In this document: positions 53,658 through 61,298 of the stretch, piece by piece
Numbering within the stretch: position 1 is the stretch's first letter
Layout of the letters: each line of letters opens with the position of its first letter
Assembly: GCA_944381575.1 (NCBI GenBank)
Contig: CALWLS010000008.1
Coordinates: 48,162 to 112,161, forward strand
Source: an uncultured Lachnospiraceae bacterium
GTDB lineage: Bacteria > Bacillota > Clostridia > Lachnospirales > Lachnospiraceae
Direction of reading: 5' to 3'
Length of the DNA: 64,000 nucleotides
Notes under the pieces: model-generated
What the model was told of the DNA's origin: nothing
Seen by the model: the letters and a program-made list of their open reading frames with translations, nothing else
The model's database searches: none
Translations under genes and position numbers: made by a program

Positions 53658-54548
53658 ATGAGTTCAAAGGTTTATTTTTCAAGAGAGATCACGCCTGAAA
53701 AGGTAGTCGAGCTTTATCATAAGCTTAATATAAAACTGCCGGGCAGGGTTGCGGTAAAGGTGCATTCGGGAGAAAAAGGGAATCAGAACTTCCTGCATCC
53801 TGAGTTCTGGAAGCCTGTGGTGGACGAGGTAAACGGCACCATAGTAGAGTGCAATACAGCTTACGGTGACGCTTCCGGAGGGGTGCGCGATAATACGGAG
53901 GACCATCTTAAGCTTATTGAGGAACACGGATGGAACAAATATTTCAAGGTGGATCTGATGGATGCCGAAGGCCCTGATCTTATCTGGCCGATACCTGAAG
54001 GAAAGGTATTAAAGGAAAATCATTTAGGTAAGGATATAGCGGATTATGATTCGATGCTGGTGCTTGCTCATTTTAAAGGGCATCCTATGGGAGGCTACGG
54101 CGGAGCGTTAAAGCAGCTTTCCATCGGCTGCGCTTCCAGAGCGGGAAAAGCGCTGATTCATTCTGCCGGAGTGACGGACGACCGCTATGAGACATTGGAG
54201 AAGCATGCGGATAAGACGGCCTTCCCGGAGGCAATGGCAGATGCTGCAATGAGCGTGGCAAAGCATTTTGAGGGAAGGATAGCCTATATAAATGTTATGA
54301 AAAATCTTTCCGTGGACTGCGACTGCTGCATGGTGGCAGAGGATCCGTGCATGAAGGATATAGGCATACTTGCTTCCCTTGATCCCGTAGCCATAGACCA
54401 GGCCTGCATAGATCTTGTAATGAATTCGGATGATCCGGGCAGGGAGCATTTCATGGAGCGGATAAACAGCAGAAACGGAATACATACGATAGAGGCGGCT
54501 GCGGACCTCGGATACGGTACGCGCGAATATGAGCTTATAGAGATTTGA
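53658..54548 (+). CDS. DUF362 domain protein
   Basis: The 296-residue protein matches DUF362: VAVKVHSGEKGNQNFLHPEF, ECNTAYGDASGGVRDNTEDH, GHPMGGYGGALKQLSIGCAS and VDCDCCMVAEDPCMKDIG with ASLDPVAIDQA. The Cys cluster in the CDCC region may hold an Fe-S centre, but the usual ferredoxin-type CxxCxxC box is absent. Function is unknown; the family is linked to redox proteins. ATG 53658 follows AAGGAGG. It is the first gene of a TetR-controlled operon with a flavodoxin. Confidence 0.82.
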   Translation: MSSKVYFSREITPEKVVELYHKLNIKLPGRVAVKVHSGEKGNQNFLHPEFWKPVVDEVNGTIVECNTAYGDASGGVRDNTEDHLKLIEEHGWNKYFKVDLMDAEGPDLIWPIPEGKVLKENHLGKDIADYDSMLVLAHFKGHPMGGYGGALKQLSIGCASRAGKALIHSAGVTDDRYETLEKHADKTAFPEAMADAAMSVAKHFEGRIAYINVMKNLSVDCDCCMVAEDPCMKDIGILASLDPVAIDQACIDLVMNSDDPGREHFMERINSRNGIHTIEAAADLGYGTREYELIEI

Positions 54549-54575
54549 TATGGCTTAAAGGGAGGTGGATACGCC

Positions 54576-55043
54576 ATGAGGATTTTGACAGCGTATTTTT
54601 CAGGAAGCGGGATCACCGCTTCGGCCGCAAAAAAAGCGGCGTCGGCAGTGGGAGCGGATATATTTGAGATAAGGCCAAAGACGCCTTATACTTCCGCCGA
54701 CTTAAACTGGATGGATAAAAACAGCAGGACCACGATAGAGATGAATGACGAGGCATATCGTCCTGAAATGGCGGACGCTGCGCCGGATATGTCAGTTTAC
54801 GACGTCATACTGCTTGGATTTCCAATTTGGTGGTATGTCGAGCCGCGTATAATCGATACATTTTTAGACAGTGTAGATTTGAGCGGAAAAACAGTCATAC
54901 CTTTTGCAACTTCAGGGGGAAGCGGTATCGACAGGGCCTTAAAGAGGCTTAAGGGGCTTTATCCTGAGGCTGTATGGAAGGATGGCGGTCTCTTAAACGG
55001 ACGCGACCCTGCCGAATGGGCAAAAAAGGTCTGCATGGGATAA
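54576..55043 (+). CDS. Flavodoxin family protein
   Basis: The 155-residue protein starts with ILTAYFSGSGITASAAKKA, the FMN phosphate loop, and has FPIWWYVEPRIIDTFLDSVDLSGKTVIPFATSGGSGI, the flavin-sandwiching loops of the flavodoxin_4 group. Such proteins are electron carriers or quinone/NADPH-linked reductases. GGGAGGTGG precedes ATG 54576. It sits between DUF362 and TetR genes. Confidence 0.92.
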   Translation: MRILTAYFSGSGITASAAKKAASAVGADIFEIRPKTPYTSADLNWMDKNSRTTIEMNDEAYRPEMADAAPDMSVYDVILLGFPIWWYVEPRIIDTFLDSVDLSGKTVIPFATSGGSGIDRALKRLKGLYPEAVWKDGGLLNGRDPAEWAKKVCMG

Positions 55044-55051
55044 GGTGAGCC

Positions 55052-55696
55052 ATGCCAAGGTGTTCAGAGGAATTAACAAATTCACGCAGGGATGAGATCA
55101 TAAACGCCTGCGCGGCTCTGTATGAGAGCATGAGCTTTAAGGAGATAACCCTTAAGGAGATAGGAAAGATAACTTCATTTACCAGGACTTCTATATACAA
55201 TTACTTTCAGACAAAGGAGGAGATATTCTTAGCCCTCATGCAGAGAGAGTATGAGGAGTGGGTAACGGATATCTCAGCCATAATGAATGGAAATGAGATC
55301 ATGGACGTCGAGGCGTTTTCAGACGCCCTGGCGAGGACCCTTGAAAACAGAAAAAGGTTATTAAAGCTTATCTCCATGAATCTTTACGATATTGAGGCTG
55401 ATTCGAGCCTTGAGAGCCTGATCTCATTTAAAAGGGCTTACGGAAGCTCAATACTGGCGGTTTCCAACTGCCTGAGGAAGTTTTTCCCTAAAATGACTGA
55501 AGCAGAGATACAGAATTTTATCTACGCCTTTTTCCCGTTTATGTTCGGCATATATCCGTATACGGAGGCCACTGAAAAACAGAAAAAGGCCATGGACGAG
55601 GCCGGGGTGAATTACGTCTGCCTTACGGTCCATGACATATGCTTTCAGATGATATCAGGGCTCTTAAAGGGATCTGCCGCGGCGGTGCAGGATTAA
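55052..55696 (+). CDS. TetR family transcriptional regulator
   Basis: The 214-residue protein has an N-terminal TetR DNA-binding domain (SRRDEIINACAALYE, SFKEITLKEIGKITSFTRTSIYNYFQTKEEIF) and a variable helical ligand domain. The two palindromes at 53506 and 53543 in front of the operon are of TetR type and are probably its targets. The effector is unknown; oxidants, quinones or drugs are possible given the partners. It starts 8 bp after the flavodoxin. Confidence 0.92.
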   Translation: MPRCSEELTNSRRDEIINACAALYESMSFKEITLKEIGKITSFTRTSIYNYFQTKEEIFLALMQREYEEWVTDISAIMNGNEIMDVEAFSDALARTLENRKRLLKLISMNLYDIEADSSLESLISFKRAYGSSILAVSNCLRKFFPKMTEAEIQNFIYAFFPFMFGIYPYTEATEKQKKAMDEAGVNYVCLTVHDICFQMISGLLKGSAAAVQD

Positions 55697-55712
55697 ATGA
55701 AATGACCGGGCA

Positions 55713-55734
55713 CCATTTGGGCACCATTTATGCC
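55713..55734. repeat. Two tandem 11-bp copies (GGGCACCATTT)
   Basis: GGGCACCATTT occurs twice in direct succession about 105 bp from the tRNA-Ser gene. Its meaning is uncertain. Confidence 0.4.
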
Positions 55735-55793
55735 TGTTTAAGGCAAAAAAAAAAGGGATAAAAACGGACATAAAGAATCAGTGAAAAAACATG

Positions 55794-55831
55794 AAAAATC
55801 CGCGTAAAGCAAGGCTTTGCGCGGATTTTTG
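55794..55831. terminator. Bidirectional terminator between tetR and tRNA-Ser
   Basis: AAAAATCCGCG pairs with CGCGGATTTTT (11 bp), with a further AAAGC/GCTTT stem inside. T-runs exist on both strands. Confidence 0.9.
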
Positions 55832-55837
55832 TTTAAG

Positions 55838-55923
55838 CGGAGTGGGAGGGATTCGAACCCTCGTGGCGTTGCCGCCAAACTGATTTCGAGTCAGCCCCGT
55901 TATGACCACTTCGATACCACTCC
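55838..55923 (-). tRNA. tRNA-Ser(CGA)
   Basis: Read on the minus strand, GGAGTGG pairs with CCACTCC as the acceptor stem, followed by discriminator G. The anticodon arm is CTGA-CTCGAAA-TCAG with anticodon CGA, which reads the UCG serine codon. The long variable arm (GGCGGCAACGCC) and the T arm GAGGG-TTCGAAT-CCCTC are complete, as class II tRNA-Ser requires. No encoded CCA follows. Confidence 0.95.
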
Positions 55924-56002
55924 AAACTATGCAATTATTTCACACATTCGGTAAATTTGCAAGCACTTATTGTATTTACGGGCGTCAGTACGGGTGTCAG
56001 GC

Positions 56003-57451
56003 TCAAAGCCCCATTACCCTGATAAGCAGCACCCAGGACATCGAATAGTAGGTGACGACTGATATGAGGTCGCTGACTGTCGATATCAATGGTCCTGAAG
56101 CTACGGCAGGATCGATGTTTATCTTTTTGAATAGCATCGGTATCAGCGCGCCGACTGCCGCGGCTATGGTCATGGCGATCAGCAGGGAGGCGCCTACGCA
56201 GCCGGATATGGCAAAGGACATACCTGCGGCCTGGCCCTTTATCAGCATTATATACAGGCCGACTATAAGGGTGGAGCAGAGTCCCAGTATGAGACCGTTG
56301 CTGAAGCCGACCTTCATTTCCTTAAGCACATGCATGCTCTTTTGTTTTGCCGTAAGGTTTTCATCCATGAGGATACGTATGGTAACGGCAAGGGACTGGG
56401 TCCCGGAGTTTCCGGCCATGCCGAGTATCATGGACTGGAAGAACATTATGATCGTCAGCTGCGATATTACCTTTTCGAATACGCCAACTACCGAGGATAC
56501 TATGAGGGCCAGCAGCATAAGTACGGTAAGCCACGGAAGACGTTTCTTCATGGAGTCCTTTAATGGCTCCTCAAGCTCCTCCTCGGCTATGATACCTGCA
56601 AGTCGTGCATAGTCCTCTCCTAATTCCTCATCCACTACTTCGATGATGCTCTGGGAGGTGATAACGCCGAGCAGCATGTTGTTGTTATCAAGCACCGGGA
56701 TCAGGTCCTCGGAATAATCCTTAAGCTTTTCTATACAGTCATCTATCTCCTCGGTACCGTAAACATAGGGGTATGAGGTCATTATAAGCTCCTCCAAAGG
56801 AGTTGACTGCCTCGCTATTATGAGCTCCTTTAAGCCTATCGCTCCGCAGAATACGTCCTGATCGTCCAAAACGAAAAGGGTGGAGATGTTATCGTTTTCC
56901 GACGCCTGCTCTATAAGGGCGCTCATGGCTCCCTTTACCGTAAGGTTATCGTGTATGACTATATAGTTTGTGGTCATCTTTGAACCGATCTCATCCTCAT
57001 CAAAGGAGGCGAGGAGAGCCACATCGCGCCTGAAATCATCATCCACGAGATCCAGTATGAGCCCTCTTTTTGTACGGTCCAGCTCCCTCAGGATATCTAC
57101 AGCGATATCCGAGTCCATATGGCCTATTACATCGGCTGCTTTTTTTAAGTCCATCTCACCGAGATAGACAGCCGCTTCGTCCTCATCGGCATACCCAAAT
57201 ATATTTGAGAGTGTGTCCACATCCAGGACTCTGTAAACCTTTTTCCTGAGTGCCGGAGACAGCGGAAACAAAGCCTCGGCTATATCGTTGTCATGATAAT
57301 CGCTGAGCTTGTCTCTCAATACCTTTGGCGATGCATTGCTCTCGATGATACCGACGATCTCGGCAACGTAATCCGGCTTTTCAGCCGGCTCTGTATCATC
57401 TTTTACTGATTCCGTATCGGAGTTTTCAAAGATGTCTTCTCTTTCGTCCAT
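56003..57451 (-). CDS. mgtE: Magnesium transporter MgtE
   Basis: The 482-residue protein has an N-terminal cytosolic helical domain (to about 150), two CBS domains (about 150-280) and a C-terminal five-helix pore with FQSMILGMAGNSGTQSLAV, the MgtE signature, and a GALIPMLFKKINIDPAVASGP segment. It takes up Mg2+ and is gated by Mg2+ binding to the cytosolic domains. The start is ATG 57451; an upstream in-frame ATG has no ribosome site. A structured leader precedes it. Confidence 0.95.
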   Translation of the reverse strand: MDEREDIFENSDTESVKDDTEPAEKPDYVAEIVGIIESNASPKVLRDKLSDYHDNDIAEALFPLSPALRKKVYRVLDVDTLSNIFGYADEDEAAVYLGEMDLKKAADVIGHMDSDIAVDILRELDRTKRGLILDLVDDDFRRDVALLASFDEDEIGSKMTTNYIVIHDNLTVKGAMSALIEQASENDNISTLFVLDDQDVFCGAIGLKELIIARQSTPLEELIMTSYPYVYGTEEIDDCIEKLKDYSEDLIPVLDNNNMLLGVITSQSIIEVVDEELGEDYARLAGIIAEEELEEPLKDSMKKRLPWLTVLMLLALIVSSVVGVFEKVISQLTIIMFFQSMILGMAGNSGTQSLAVTIRILMDENLTAKQKSMHVLKEMKVGFSNGLILGLCSTLIVGLYIMLIKGQAAGMSFAISGCVGASLLIAMTIAAAVGALIPMLFKKINIDPAVASGPLISTVSDLISVVTYYSMSWVLLIRVMGL

Positions 57452-57545
57452 ATCCGTGATCCTTTCTACATCGAAATAAAAAATCCATGCAGCACAAGCG
57501 GATATCACCGATGATATGAAGTTGTTTTTGCTCCTGAGAAATTAA

Positions 57546-57657
57546 AAGCCGGTACGGGCTTCCGGAAATAAAAACAGGTAACATAAGCACGGTGCATATC
57601 CGGTTGTTAAATTGTACTTTCGACTATGACCGTCGCCTGCGTCCACTTATGTTCACC
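57546..57657 (-). ncRNA. Structured leader of mgtE, not M-box
   Basis: In the 330-bp gap before mgtE, arms 57577-57587 (GGTAACATAAG) and 57646-57657 (CTTATGTTCACC) form an 11-bp stem with one bulge, enclosing 58 nt that contain a CGAC/GTCG hairpin. Downstream on the minus strand, AAGCC/GGCTT (57546-57561) is followed by TTTTAATTT and could act as an attenuator. I see no M-box core. The rest of the gap is AT-rich and empty of genes. Confidence 0.4.
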
Positions 57658-57781
57658 CGCCTTTGTAATTGATATTTCAAGAAATGATTTTCAAACAACT
57701 TTAAGAATAAACTTTCATTTTGCAAATTTCAAGCAGTTAAACGTAAAATGTAAAAGAATTTATCATAAGCATCGTGTAAAG

Positions 57782-58057
57782 TCACCGGTCCGAATGTCCG
57801 GCAGCTACTGCGGCGGCCTCAACGAACCACTTGCTGCCTTCGTTAAAGAGATAGGATGTGCGGCTGCCGATGGAAACGGTATAGCGTATCCCTCCGCCGG
57901 AAACATTTCCTGACGCCGCACGGCATTTGTACAAAACTCTGTCTATGGTAAATATCCTGCCGTTTTCCCAGCGTATGCACCGCGGGTGTACGGTGCCGTC
58001 AGCGTCGACATCGAGGTTGACGGAAACATAGGCCTTCCGGTAGTGCTTATCTGACAT
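57782..58057 (-). CDS. 91-aa protein linked to Y-family polymerases, unknown function
   Basis: The 91-residue protein (MSDKHYRKAYVSVNLDVDAD...) is a small beta-rich protein of a family that I know to lie beside Y-family polymerase genes in Clostridia. ENGRIFTIDRVLYKCRAAS and IRYTVSIGSRTSYLFNEG are its core. A similar task is performed in other phyla by DUF6504-type proteins, which may be distant analogues. ATG 58057 follows AGGAGG; the longer upstream frame lacks one. It diverges from the XRE-led cassette and its promoter overlaps the SOS-like box. Confidence 0.65.
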   Translation of the reverse strand: MSDKHYRKAYVSVNLDVDADGTVHPRCIRWENGRIFTIDRVLYKCRAASGNVSGGGIRYTVSIGSRTSYLFNEGSKWFVEAAAVAAGHSDR

Positions 58058-58121
58058 GTATGCCTCCTGTGTGAAATAAAAGTAAGCTGAAAATGTAATA
58101 AAAATAAAATCAAAAACGACA

Positions 58122-58150
58122 TTGCGGTACAGTATTTCGTGTGATATCAT
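58122..58150 (+). promoter_or_regulatory. Candidate promoter of the XRE-ImmA-polymerase operon
   Basis: TTGCGG at 58122-58127, 17 bp, TATCAT at 58145-58150. The spacer holds TTTCGTGT, the same half-site as the nearby operator. A TATATA at 58226 is an alternative -10. Confidence 0.4.
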
Positions 58151-58183
58151 GAAATACGAACAAAATTTCATGCCGATAAACGC

Positions 58184-58212
58184 ATGATAACACGAACGTG
58201 TTTTCGTGTCAA
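58184..58212 (-). promoter_or_regulatory. Promoter of the 91-aa gene
   Basis: On the minus strand TTGACA (58212-58207), exactly 17 bp, TATCAT (58189-58184). It is one of the best promoters in the window, and its whole spacer is the operator palindrome. Confidence 0.7.
58190..58209. promoter_or_regulatory. SOS-like (DinR/LexA) box or XRE operator
   Basis: ACACGAA (58190-58196) and TTCGTGT (58203-58209) form an inverted repeat with a 6-bp spacer. CGAACGTGTTTTCG at 58193-58206 matches 13 of 14 positions of the Bacillus SOS consensus CGAACRNRYGTTYG. Binding would block the minus-strand promoter. Confidence 0.6.
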
Positions 58213-58274
58213 TGATCTGCCGGGATATATAAGGCGGGATATCCGCCGTAATGTATTTGTTAAAGAGGTACTAC

Positions 58275-58694
58275 ATGATATTTAAAGACAGGCTTAAAGA
58301 GAAGCGAACAGAGGCCGGGCTGACTCAGGCCGAGCTTGCAGGTCTTGCAGGAGTGACGGCGCGGACGATACAGAACTACGAACTCGGAAGCCGCAGGCCG
58401 TCTAATATGGAAACGATACAGCGTATAGCTGACGCGTTGAAAACAACTCCGGCCTATCTTTTAGGCAGCAGCGGAGCCTATGTGGTCGAGGCCGGCATAA
58501 GAGGCGGACAGTCGGCGGCAAGGGACATAGACGAGCTTGTAAGTGAGGTGACGGGGCTGTTTGCCGGCGGCAAGCTGAGCGATGAGGCCCTTGACGGAGC
58601 CATGCGGGCCCTTAACGAGGCCTACTGGATAGCCCGGGATAAGAATAAAAAATATGCGTCAAAGGGATCGGAAAATGATAAGGCCGGCAGCTAA
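58275..58694 (+). CDS. XRE family transcriptional regulator
   Basis: The 139-residue protein has a classical N-terminal helix-turn-helix (FKDRLKEKRTEAGLTQAELA, GVTARTIQNYELGSRRPS) followed by a helical C-terminal part. ATG 58275 follows GAGG; an ATG at 58251 lacks a site. The neighbour is an ImmA-type protease. In ICEBs1 and Deinococcus, such proteases cleave their XRE partner (ImmR, DdrO) after DNA damage, so this is likely to be the protease target and the operon repressor. Confidence 0.9.
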   Translation: MIFKDRLKEKRTEAGLTQAELAGLAGVTARTIQNYELGSRRPSNMETIQRIADALKTTPAYLLGSSGAYVVEAGIRGGQSAARDIDELVSEVTGLFAGGKLSDEALDGAMRALNEAYWIARDKNKKYASKGSENDKAGS

Positions 58695-58748
58695 GGGCCA
58701 GGGAACGGAGCGGAAAGAGTCCGGTTTATTTTTTACGGAGGAGGTCTT

Positions 58749-59258
58749 ATGAATTCTGAAAGACTTTCTGCCATAGGCAGCGGTCTTGTAAAACGATATG
58801 GCACAAGGGATCCCTTTATTATTGCGAAAGAGCTGGGGATAGAGGTCCTGTTCTGCGACGGCTTCGGCCCGTTAAAGGGTATGTATCGCGTGATAAAGCG
58901 CAATCGTTTTATATTTATAAATAAGGACCTGGAGCCTAAGATGCAGAGGATAGTATGCGCCCATGAGATAGGGCATGACCGGCTGCACCGCAGCATTGCG
59001 GGAAGCGGCGTACTGCACGAGTTCATGCTGTATGATATGACGGCAAAGCCGGAGTATGAGGCCAATATAGTTGCGGCGGAGATACTCCTCGATACGGACG
59101 AGATACTTGAGTATATTTACAGGTATGGATATACCTCGGAGCAGATAGCAGGGAAGACGGATACGGATATCAATCTTGTGGCGCTTAAGATAGCCCATAT
59201 GGCTGAGACGGGATATGACCTGAGACCCGTGGAGCACAGGAGCGATTTTCTTAAGTAG
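58749..59258 (+). CDS. ImmA/IrrE-type metalloprotease
   Basis: The 169-residue protein has the M78 zinc-protease motif HEIGH at residues 72-76 and the following EANIVAAEILLD segment with the third ligand region. The family cleaves XRE repressors (ImmA-ImmR, IrrE-DdrO). No extra N-terminal or C-terminal domains are present. GGAGGAGG precedes ATG 58749. It lies 54 bp after the XRE gene. Confidence 0.92.
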   Translation: MNSERLSAIGSGLVKRYGTRDPFIIAKELGIEVLFCDGFGPLKGMYRVIKRNRFIFINKDLEPKMQRIVCAHEIGHDRLHRSIAGSGVLHEFMLYDMTAKPEYEANIVAAEILLDTDEILEYIYRYGYTSEQIAGKTDTDINLVALKIAHMAETGYDLRPVEHRSDFLK

Positions 59259-59292
59259 ATTATAAATTCAATTCGGAACTTTTGAAAAGCAC

Positions 59293-59793
59293 ATGGATAA
59301 AAAGGAAATATACAGATTTTTAGATGAGAAAAATATAAGCTATGAGGTGACAGAGCATAAGGCTGTCTATAACATGGCTGAGTTAAATGAAATAGACATG
59401 CCTTATCCGGATGCAGACGCCAAGAACATTTTTATAAGGGATGACAGGCATGAGGCCTACTATATGATAACCGTAAAGGGAGATAAGAGGGCGGATCTCA
59501 AGGCTTTCAGGCGGGCTAACGGCACAAGGGCTCTGAGCTTTGCTTCCGAATCAGAATTAAAAGATATATTAGATCTGATACCGGGATCCGTTACGCCGCT
59601 GGGACTTTTGAATGACAAAGAAAAAAAAGTCAGGCTGTATCTGGATAAGGAATTATCTGACGGGGCCGGGATCATTGGAGTACATCCAAATGATAACACG
59701 GCAACAGTCTGGCTTAAGGTCAATGACCTTGTGGAGATCATAAGGGAACATGGCAGTGAGGTGCATATAACGGATATAGCAGGGAGGATATGA
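59293..59793 (+). CDS. ProXp-ala/PrdX-like aminoacyl-tRNA deacylase
   Basis: The 166-residue protein is of the YbaK/ProRS INS editing superfamily. KNIFIRDDRHEAYYMI, LSFASESELKDIL, LIPGSVTPLGLLND and GVHPNDNTATVWLKV are the hallmarks of the ProXp-ala/PrdX branch, which removes alanine from tRNA-Pro. In this place it is wedged between an ImmA protease and a DNA polymerase, an unexpected partner. Its stop overlaps the polymerase start by 4 bp (ATGA). Confidence 0.88.
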   Translation: MDKKEIYRFLDEKNISYEVTEHKAVYNMAELNEIDMPYPDADAKNIFIRDDRHEAYYMITVKGDKRADLKAFRRANGTRALSFASESELKDILDLIPGSVTPLGLLNDKEKKVRLYLDKELSDGAGIIGVHPNDNTATVWLKVNDLVEIIREHGSEVHITDIAGRI

Positions 59794-61298
59794 AACAGCG
59801 TACGTATATAGCCATAGATCTTAAGAGCTTTTATGCATCGGTAGAGTGCAGGGACAGGGGGCTTGATCCTCTGGATACCAATCTTGTGGTGGCTGATGAG
59901 AGCCGCACGGATAAGACGATATGCCTTGCAGTGACTCCGCCGCTTAAAAGTTACGGCATATCGGGTCGGGGAAGGCTGTTTGAGATAAAGCAGCGCGTAA
60001 AGGAGGCGAACGCCGGAAGAAGGCACGATGCGCCTGGACATAAGCTTACGGGAGCATCCTGTTCAATGACTGAACTGAAAAACGACCCCTGCCTTGCGAT
60101 AGATTTCATAACGGCAAGGCCGCGCATGGCACGCTACGTGGAATACAGCACACGCATATACGGCATATATATGAGGTATGCGGCACCTGAGGATATCATA
60201 GTTTACTCCATAGACGAGGTATTTATGGACGTGACGGATTACCTTGGCATATACAGGCTCTCAGCCCGTGACCTGACAATGAAGATAATACTTGAAGTCC
60301 TAAGGGAGACCGGGATCACGGCGACGGCAGGAATAGGCACCAACCTGTATCTTTGCAAGATCGCCATGGACATAATGGCAAAGCATATACCGGCTGACGA
60401 AAACGGAGTACGCATAGCCGAGCTTGATGAGATGAGTTATCGCAGGGAACTGTGGCATCACCAGCCGCTTACGGATTTCTGGAGGATAGGGAGTGGCTAC
60501 GCTAAAAGGCTCGAGGAAAACGGAATGTTCACCATGGGGGATGTGGCCAGATGCTCAGTTGATAATGAGGACATCCTGTATAAGCTGTTTGGTAAAAACG
60601 CCGAGCTGCTGATAGATCATGCCTGGGGCTGGGAACCGTGTACCATTGTGGATGTTAAACAGTACAGGCCGGCAAACAACAGCCTTTGTTCCGGACAGGT
60701 GCTGCATGAACCATACGACGCTGAAAAAGCCGGAATAGTTATCAGGGAGATGGCGGATTCGCTCTCCATGGATCTTGTAAGGAAAGGGCTTGTAACGGAT
60801 CAGATAGTGATAACGATAGGCTATGATATAGAAAACATCAAGGATCCTGAAAGGAGACGGAGATATCACGGCAGCATAGTTAGGGACGGTTACGGAAGAC
60901 TGATACCAAAGCATTCCCACGGCAGCGTCAGGCTTGGAAGGCATACATCCTCCTCAAGGATGATGATCAATGAGGCGCATAAGCTTTTCATGAAGATAGT
61001 AAACCAGGATCTATTGATCAGAAGGATGAATATAACGGCGGAGCATGTTATACCTGAGGAAAAGGCGAGGGCGCCTTACGATATGTATGAGCAGATGGAT
61101 ATCTTTACAGATTACGAGAAACTTGAAAGGGAGAGGAAAAGTCAGGAAGCCGAGCTGGAGAGAGAAAAAAGGCTGCAGAGGGCAGTGATAGACATAAAGG
61201 GAAGATACGGAAAAAATGCTGTGCTTAAAGGTCTTAACCTTGAAGAAGGGGCAACGGCAAGGGACAGGAACGCACAGATAGGAGGCCACAAAGCTTAA
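59790..61298 (+). CDS. Y-family DNA polymerase (UvrX/UmuC-like)
   Basis: The 502-residue protein is a translesion polymerase. The first metal site is in AIDLKSFYASVE with Asp10; the second is Asp142-Glu143 in YSIDEVFMDV. It has a little-finger domain (about 290-410), then a long charged coiled coil and the C-terminal KNAVLKGLNLEEGATARDRN tail typical of Firmicute UvrX-type enzymes. It lacks a recognisable beta-clamp peptide that I can see with confidence. The YolD-like gene follows at the stop (1-bp overlap), as in uvrX-yolD loci. Confidence 0.93.
   Translation: MKQRTYIAIDLKSFYASVECRDRGLDPLDTNLVVADESRTDKTICLAVTPPLKSYGISGRGRLFEIKQRVKEANAGRRHDAPGHKLTGASCSMTELKNDPCLAIDFITARPRMARYVEYSTRIYGIYMRYAAPEDIIVYSIDEVFMDVTDYLGIYRLSARDLTMKIILEVLRETGITATAGIGTNLYLCKIAMDIMAKHIPADENGVRIAELDEMSYRRELWHHQPLTDFWRIGSGYAKRLEENGMFTMGDVARCSVDNEDILYKLFGKNAELLIDHAWGWEPCTIVDVKQYRPANNSLCSGQVLHEPYDAEKAGIVIREMADSLSMDLVRKGLVTDQIVITIGYDIENIKDPERRRRYHGSIVRDGYGRLIPKHSHGSVRLGRHTSSSRMMINEAHKLFMKIVNQDLLIRRMNITAEHVIPEEKARAPYDMYEQMDIFTDYEKLERERKSQEAELEREKRLQRAVIDIKGRYGKNAVLKGLNLEEGATARDRNAQIGGHKA

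Noticed and set aside
57546-57657. M-box or cyclic-di-GMP riboswitch
   Set aside because: A GGACGCA string recalls the latter, but the GGCAAAC and tetraloop parts are missing; the M-box core is not present either.
57626-57913. 95-codon frame on the plus strand
   Set aside because: It covers the mgtE leader and the antisense of the 91-aa gene; no ribosome site and no family likeness.
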